Made by a program: the position numbers and the translations under genes. A stretch of 64,000 bases of DNA from Bosea beijingensis. Lineage in GTDB: Bacteria > Pseudomonadota > Alphaproteobacteria > Rhizobiales > Beijerinckiaceae. Position 1 is the stretch's first letter; each line of letters begins with the position of its first letter. The stretch lies in assembly GCF_030758975.1 (NCBI RefSeq), contig NZ_CP132359.1, positions 5,109,236 to 5,173,235 on the forward strand, given 5' to 3'. Below are positions 59,318 to 64,000 of this stretch, in pieces. The notes beneath the pieces were generated by a model. It was not told the origin of the DNA, made no database searches, and was given only the letters and a program-made list of their open reading frames with translations.

Positions 59318-60388
59318 CTATTTGTCGTCGGCGCCGGCAAGGGCAGCAGGTATCGTGACGCCGAGGCGGCGGGCATTGTCCCGGAGTGCCGCGAGCGTTT
59401 CCCGGCCCAGAGGGCAAGACCCGTCGAAGCTTCGGCGTGCCTGGATCGCCCTGTCGCCGGGGGCGCGGACCGGGTCGCCCCCGGGCGCGACCCGCGAGGC
59501 GCGGACGCGATCGGTCAAGCCCGATGCCGCTGCCGCGAACTCGGCGGGCGGCCGCAACCCGTCGATCCGGATCGCCAGGAACAGGTTCGCGCTGTCATAG
59601 GGGCGGGCCATGTCGCCATAGAGCGGCTGCACGGCTTCGCCCATGCCGCCACCGGACAAGCCACCGGCGATGAGATCGATCATCAGGGCGAGCCCGAAGC
59701 CCTTGGCCCCGGCTGCGGGCAGGAGCGTGCCCTTGAGCGCTTCCAGCGCATCGCGCGTCGGCAGGCCGTCGGCCGTCTGCGCCCAGCCTTCGGGTATCGG
59801 CTCGCCCTTGCCGGCCGCGAGCCTGATCTTGCCCATCGCACCGGCGCTCATCGCGAAATCAAGGACAACAGGCTCGGTCTCCGTCGGGACTGCGATCGCG
59901 AGGGGATTGTTGCCGACCACGGCCTCCGTGCCGCCGGGGGCGGGCAGCATCGGGCGGGTGTTCGCCATGACGATGCCGATCTGGCCGGACAGCGCGATCC
60001 TGCGGGCGAAGCGCCCGGCAGCGCCGAAATGGAAGGCGTTGCGGACGGCGACCAGCGCGAGACCATGGGCATCGGCGCGGGCGATGGCGATCGCGCAGGC
60101 GGTTTCGGCCGTGACCTGCCCCAGCCCGTTGCCCGCATCGATGGTCAGGCGCGCACCCTGATCCACCACGATCTCGCCCGTGGCGCGGGGATCGACGGAG
60201 CCGCCCCCGATGCGGGCGAGATACATCGGCAGATGCAGCAGGCCATGCGAGGGCAGGCCCCCGCTATCGGCCTCGACGAGAGCTTCCACAACGAGAGCGG
60301 CATTGTCGTGCGGTGCGCCGGCCGCTTCGAGCAGGGCGATGGCGAAGCTTGTCAGGCTCTCGGCCGGATAGGTATTCGAAGCCGCCAT
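59318..60388 (-). CDS. Malate/L-lactate dehydrogenase family oxidoreductase (Ldh2)
   Basis: A 356-residue NAD(P)-dependent oxidoreductase of the Ldh_2/YlbC/AllD group. This group reduces or oxidises 2-hydroxy acids, ureidoglycolate or 2,3-diketogulonate. Family blocks are GLPSHGLLHLPMYLARI (near residues 44-60), a conserved His-rich HFGAAGRFA and GTEAVVGNNPLAIAVPT. The start at 60388 matches the domain start. It follows the SBP gene by 71 bases, so they form an operon. The substrate is unknown. Confidence 0.9.
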   Translation of the reverse strand: MAASNTYPAESLTSFAIALLEAAGAPHDNAALVVEALVEADSGGLPSHGLLHLPMYLARIGGGSVDPRATGEIVVDQGARLTIDAGNGLGQVTAETACAIAIARADAHGLALVAVRNAFHFGAAGRFARRIALSGQIGIVMANTRPMLPAPGGTEAVVGNNPLAIAVPTETEPVVLDFAMSAGAMGKIRLAAGKGEPIPEGWAQTADGLPTRDALEALKGTLLPAAGAKGFGLALMIDLIAGGLSGGGMGEAVQPLYGDMARPYDSANLFLAIRIDGLRPPAEFAAAASGLTDRVRASRVAPGGDPVRAPGDRAIQARRSFDGSCPLGRETLAALRDNARRLGVTIPAALAGADDK

Positions 60389-60459
60389 CAGCCCGTCCTC
60401 GATGCAAGACGCCCGGCGCTATGGCCGGGCGCGGTTGTCGGTGTCGTTGAAAGCTGTGC

Positions 60460-61470
60460 TCAGCGCACCGGCGGGGCGTATTGCAGGCCGCCCTGGGTCC
60501 AGAGCCTGTTGAGGCCGCGGGCGATGCCGAGCTTCGAGCCCGTGCCGACATTGCGCTCGTAGACCTCGCCGTAATTGCCGACCTGCTTGGCGATCTGCAG
60601 GGCCCAGTCGGGCTTCAGGCCCATGGACTCGCCGAAATTCCCGTTGCCGCCGAGCAGGCGCTGCACCTCGGGCGAGCCGCTGGTCTTGAGCCCATCGGCA
60701 TTGGCGGAGGTAACGCCGAGCTCTTCGGCCACGATCATGGAATAGAGCGACCAGCGCACGATGCTGGTCCAGGCCTCGTCGCCCTGGCGCACGACCGGAC
60801 CGAGCGGCTCCTTCGAGATCAGGTCGGGCAGGATGACGTATTCGGCCGGGTTGACCAGCTTCAGCCGATAGGCGGAGAGCGCCGAGACGTCGTTGCTGAA
60901 CACGTCGCAGCGGCCGGATTCGAAGGCTTTCGCGACCTGATCGCCGGCCTCGAAGGCGACGCCCTCGTATTTCATGCCGTTCGCCCGGAAATAATCGGCG
61001 ATGTTGAGCTCCGTCGTGGTGCCGGTGGGCACGCAGACCGAGGCGCCGTTCAGGTCCTTGGCCGAGGCGATGTTCGCGGATTTGCGGACCATGAAGCCCT
61101 GGCCGTCGTAATAGCCGATGCCGACATAGCGCAGGCCCATCTGGGTATCGCGCCCCAGCGTCCAGGTCGCCTGCCGGGAGAGCACATCGATCTCGCTGGT
61201 CTGCAATGCGACGAAGCGGTCCTTGGGGCTCAGCGGCGTGAAGCGCACCTTCTTGGCGTCGCCGAGCACGGCGGCTGCGACCGCCCGGCAGATATCGACG
61301 TCGAAGCCGCCCCAGAGCCCCTTCTCGTCGGGCACGGAGAAGCCGGCCACGCCCGGGCTGACGCCGCAGACCAGTTCGCCTCGCGCCCGGACGTTCTCGA
61401 GCGTGCCGGCAGCAACGGGCAGGGCGGAGGCGGCGAGCAAGCCGGCGAGCAGCAGGAGACGCTTCTTCAT
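60460..61470 (-). CDS. AapJ-like amino-acid-binding protein (no permease nearby)
   Basis: A 336-residue periplasmic binding protein related to AapJ at 1578-2615. Residues 1-21 form a signal peptide. CGVSPGVAGFSVPDEKGLW, then DVDICRAVAAAVLGD, show the family. No permease or ATPase lies beside it, so it probably feeds the Aap permeases or a distant one. It precedes the Ldh2 gene and is divergent from the aldolase by 183 bases. Confidence 0.93.
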   Translation of the reverse strand: MKKRLLLLAGLLAASALPVAAGTLENVRARGELVCGVSPGVAGFSVPDEKGLWGGFDVDICRAVAAAVLGDAKKVRFTPLSPKDRFVALQTSEIDVLSRQATWTLGRDTQMGLRYVGIGYYDGQGFMVRKSANIASAKDLNGASVCVPTGTTTELNIADYFRANGMKYEGVAFEAGDQVAKAFESGRCDVFSNDVSALSAYRLKLVNPAEYVILPDLISKEPLGPVVRQGDEAWTSIVRWSLYSMIVAEELGVTSANADGLKTSGSPEVQRLLGGNGNFGESMGLKPDWALQIAKQVGNYGEVYERNVGTGSKLGIARGLNRLWTQGGLQYAPPVR

Positions 61471-61653
61471 TGCGATGGCCTTTCAGGCGGTACGATCCGC
61501 CATTTCGTTGATCCCGGCGCGATCCTGTCGGCTTTCCGACCCAGGGGCAGTTTTGCATCCACGCATTTCGCGACGTGAAACGAAGTCAATTCCGGCCGCG
61601 TCCGGTGCTGGCCGCGCCCATCATCACGGCCATTGAAACCGGCACGTTGCACC

Positions 61654-62454
61654 ATGCAGACATCCGCACCGAACAGCTTCCGCCAGCGCTTGCTCAGCGG
61701 CGCCTTCCTCGCCGGGAGCTTCCTCAAGACGCCGACCGGCCATGCGACCGAGATCCTCGGATTCTGCGGCTACGACTTCGTCGTCATCGACCAGGAACAT
61801 GCGCCCTTCGATCGCAACACCACCGATATCGCCCTGCTGGCGGCCCGCGCCGCCCGGATCGCCGGTGTCGTCCGGGTTCCCACGCTTTCGGCGGATGCGA
61901 TCCTCTCGGTGCTGGATTGCGGCGCGGAGGGTGTGCTCGCGCCCCATATCGCCACCGTGGCCGATGCCGAGGCCTTGGTCGCTGCCTGCCGCTACCGCGG
62001 CGGCAAGCGCGGCTTCTCGGGCGTCACCCGGGCCGGCCGCTATGGCGGCGCGAAGATGTGGGACCTCGTCGATACCTCCGATGCGGCCGTCGCGACCATC
62101 GCGATGATCGAGGACCCCTCTGCGCTTGAGAAGATCGACGCGATCCTCGCGGTCGAGGGGCTCGATGCCGTCTTCATCGGCCGTGGTGACCTGACGGTGG
62201 CTTTCGGCGCGCCGACGCGCGATGCGCCGGTCGTTCGCGATGCGGTCGATGCGATCCTCCGGGCCGCCAAGGCAGCCGGTAAGCCGGTCTGCGTGATGAC
62301 GGATAATGGCGAGGAATCCGCTGCCTTCGCCGAGCGCGGCGCCAGCGCCTTCATCCTCTCTTCGGACCAGGGTTTCCTGCGCAAGGCCGCGAGCGACACC
62401 CTCTCACAGATGCAGGCCGCCCGGAGCCGGGTCGAAGCCGCCGGTACGCGATAG
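61654..62454 (+). CDS. HpcH/HpaI-type aldolase
   Basis: A 266-residue class II aldolase barrel. These enzymes cleave 2-keto-4-hydroxy acids to pyruvate and an aldehyde. The motif FVVIDQEHAPFD (E48, H49) holds the catalytic His, with RVPTLSADAILSVLDCGAEG and MIEDPSALEKIDAILAVEG, then VFIGRGDLT, as in the family. The usual EHGP motif is EHAP here, and the metal-binding E sits in MIED. ATG at 61654 is chosen; the frame is open a few codons earlier. The cupin gene follows after 10 bases. Confidence 0.92.
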   Translation: MQTSAPNSFRQRLLSGAFLAGSFLKTPTGHATEILGFCGYDFVVIDQEHAPFDRNTTDIALLAARAARIAGVVRVPTLSADAILSVLDCGAEGVLAPHIATVADAEALVAACRYRGGKRGFSGVTRAGRYGGAKMWDLVDTSDAAVATIAMIEDPSALEKIDAILAVEGLDAVFIGRGDLTVAFGAPTRDAPVVRDAVDAILRAAKAAGKPVCVMTDNGEESAAFAERGASAFILSSDQGFLRKAASDTLSQMQAARSRVEAAGTR

Positions 62455-62464
62455 GAGAACACCC

Positions 62465-63388
62465 GTGTCCAGCTATCCTTCCAGCGATCCCCGCTCGCAA
62501 CTGGCGGCTCAGCCCGCCGCCAAGGCGCCTGCGGCCAAGGCCTATGCCGGGGCCGACTATGCCCGCTTCTATGCCGAGGCGCCGCAGCAGGCCGGCGACA
62601 GGTTCAAGACCTGGCTGGCGCGCGGGCAGAACTTCATCGTCGCCTATTCCGATGCCGAGGCCGGCGCCGTGCTGGAGCGCCCGGCGCAGCCCGACGAATA
62701 CTGCCTGATCCTGCCGGAGGAGACGCTTGGCGCAACGGTCACGGCCGGGGCTGAGACTGTCGAGGTGCCCGGCCGCTCGATCGCCTTCATTCCGCCCGGC
62801 GTGTCGAAGGTGAGCGTGGCCGGCAAGGGCCGCCTGATCCGCATCTTCTCCAGCGTGGCGCCCGACCTCGCGGAGGCCTGCTCCAATGCGGCGTCCTATG
62901 CCGAGCCCCATGCCAATGTCGCGCTGCTCAAGCCCTGGCCGGAGCCGCGCGGCGGCTGGAAGATCCGGTCCTACAGTCTCGATGTCGACGCCGGCGGAAC
63001 CGGGCGCTTCGGCAGCATCTTCCGCTGCACGACGCTGATGGTGAACATGCTCGATCCGCGCTTCGGCCTGCGCGACACCACCACGCTTTCCCCGCATCAT
63101 CATGACGATTTCGAGCAGGGCTCGCTCGTCATCGATGGCGGCTATATCCACGATATCCGCTGGCCCTGGACACCGGACATGCGCATCTGGCGCGAGGACG
63201 AGCATGAGCTGATGGCCGCGCCCTCGCTCACCGTGATCCCGCCGCCGTCGATCCATACCTCGCGCTCGGTGCTGCCGGGTCTGAACCAGATGATCGACAT
63301 CTTCTCCCCGCCCCGCCTGGATTTCTCGCTGAAGCCGGGCTGGGTCATCAACGCCGCGGATTATCCGATGCCCGGCGAAACCGCGTGA
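62465..63388 (+). CDS. Bicupin-like protein of unknown function
   Basis: A 307-residue protein with two cupin-like lobes. The N-terminal lobe has PDEYCLILPEETLGATV and IAFIPPGVSKV; the C-terminal lobe has the metal-binding-like cluster SPHHHDDFEQGSLVIDGGYI and a late PPPSIHTSR. A Pro/Ala-rich start (residues 1-30) precedes them. The start is GTG at 62465 with GGAGAA upstream. It lies between the aldolase and the DUF6282 gene. It could be an isomerase or dioxygenase, but no activity can be assigned. Confidence 0.72.
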   Translation: MSSYPSSDPRSQLAAQPAAKAPAAKAYAGADYARFYAEAPQQAGDRFKTWLARGQNFIVAYSDAEAGAVLERPAQPDEYCLILPEETLGATVTAGAETVEVPGRSIAFIPPGVSKVSVAGKGRLIRIFSSVAPDLAEACSNAASYAEPHANVALLKPWPEPRGGWKIRSYSLDVDAGGTGRFGSIFRCTTLMVNMLDPRFGLRDTTTLSPHHHDDFEQGSLVIDGGYIHDIRWPWTPDMRIWREDEHELMAAPSLTVIPPPSIHTSRSVLPGLNQMIDIFSPPRLDFSLKPGWVINAADYPMPGETA

Positions 63389-63399
63389 GGGCCACGGAC

Positions 63400-64000
63400 A
63401 TGAACGCCACCGCCACGAATGCCGAGGCACGCAGCCGCCAGATCGCCGATCTCCTTGTCGGCGCCGTCGATCTGCACTGCCATAGCGGCCCGGCCGCGAT
63501 GCCGCGCATCCTCGACCATCACGAGGCGATGCTGGATGCAGCCGAAGCCCAGTTTCGCGCCGTCGTCTACAAGGACCATTTCTATCTGGGCACCGCGCAT
63601 GCGATCCTGCTGGAGAAGCTCGTGCCGGATACCGGCGTCAGGCTCTTCTCCGGCATAGCGCTGAACAATGCCTCGGGCGGCTTCAATCCGCATGCGGTCG
63701 ACCATGCGATCAAGCTCGGCGGCAAGATCGTCTGGTTGCCGACGCTTTCGGCCAAGAACCATATCGACGTGCTCGCCTCCGGCGCGGTGAAGACCTTCCC
63801 GAAGACGGCTCAGAAGATGCTCGATCCGATCCCGCTGACGGCCTTCGGCCCGGACGGCAAGCTGATCGACGAGGTCAAGCAGATCCTCGACCTGATCGCG
63901 GAGGGCGACATCATCCTGGCCGGCGGGCATCTCTCGACGCCGGAACTCTTCGCCGTGTTCGAGGAGGCTAAGGCGCGCGGCGTGAAGAAGCTGCTCGTCA
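63400..64000 (+). CDS. DUF6282-like metal-dependent hydrolase (3' end beyond window)
   Basis: The first 200 residues of a protein that looks like the DUF6282 family, an amidohydrolase/PHP-like group. The N-terminal VDLHCHSGPAAMPRILDHHE has the metal-binding DLHxH motif, and VVYKDHFYLGTA carries a likely carboxylated-lysine-type K. Later blocks are GGKIVWLPTLSAKNH and LDLIAEGDIILAGGHLSTPE. It starts 11 bases after the cupin gene, so the three rightward genes form one operon. The family assignment is from memory of the motif. Confidence 0.72.
   Translation, partial: MNATATNAEARSRQIADLLVGAVDLHCHSGPAAMPRILDHHEAMLDAAEAQFRAVVYKDHFYLGTAHAILLEKLVPDTGVRLFSGIALNNASGGFNPHAVDHAIKLGGKIVWLPTLSAKNHIDVLASGAVKTFPKTAQKMLDPIPLTAFGPDGKLIDEVKQILDLIAEGDIILAGGHLSTPELFAVFEEAKARGVKKLLV

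Overview
The window is a high-GC chromosomal segment from an alphaproteobacterium of the order Hyphomicrobiales (Rhizobiales). A Bosea-like organism is my best guess, but the genus is inferred. The order is supported by the run dnaQ-coaE-aroE-maf-ppsR | origin | hemE-hemJ-rho-mnmE-mnmG-rsmG-parA-parB, by the two-gene bacterial NHEJ unit ku-ligD, by a CenR/OtpR-type response regulator paired with a cyclic-nucleotide-binding protein, and by a GAAC-N7-GAAC LexA box.

Layout. 1-4.8 kb: a leftward operon with a PLP-dependent C-S lyase-like enzyme followed by aapJ-aapQ-aapM (amino-acid ABC importer, cut by the left edge), and a divergent LysR regulator. 5.1-7.6 kb: tRNA-Gln, tRNA-Pro, a small lipoprotein, an MBL hydrolase and a DUF1499 membrane protein. 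7.8-12.2 kb: a chemoreceptor, a small conserved protein, and an NAD(P)-binding protein divergent from an HxlR regulator with a clear palindromic operator. 12.2-18.6 kb: ligD-ku (leftward) and rpsO-pnp (rightward). 18.7-26.8 kb: housekeeping genes including adenosine kinase, an XRE-Smr-mltA-Tim44 operon read leftward, secB and a TerC protein.

26-44 kb is the replication-origin neighbourhood. The gap at 29.75-30.22 kb, just before hemE, carries several DnaA-like boxes, a CtrA box, four GANTC sites and a one-mismatch parS. Long operons point away from it on both sides. A perfect parS lies inside rsmG, just before parAB, and a perfect DnaA box lies at the mnmG end. Downstream come holA, lptE and leuS, then yggS, an L,D-transpeptidase divergent from cenR, xthA and lolA.

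50-57 kb is a disturbed region. Only the last ~170 codons of ftsK are present next to lolA, and they are joined out of frame to an imuA gene that keeps its LexA box but lacks its own 3' end. Beyond this lie an orphan HWE-family sensor kinase, an AT-rich orphan gene, a tyrosine integrase with three 12-bp direct repeats, and a short sequence matching the 3' end of a tmRNA, probably an attachment-site scar. motA-motB follow. 59.3-64 kb: a small catabolic cluster with an Ldh2-type dehydrogenase and an orphan AapJ-like binding protein leftward, and an HpaI-type aldolase, a cupin protein and a DUF6282-like protein rightward, the last cut by the right edge.

The strongest points for follow-up are the origin architecture, the imuA/ftsK fusion junction with the integrase scar beside it, and the uncharacterised catabolic cluster at the right edge. 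I found no CRISPR array, rRNA operon or convincing new defence system.
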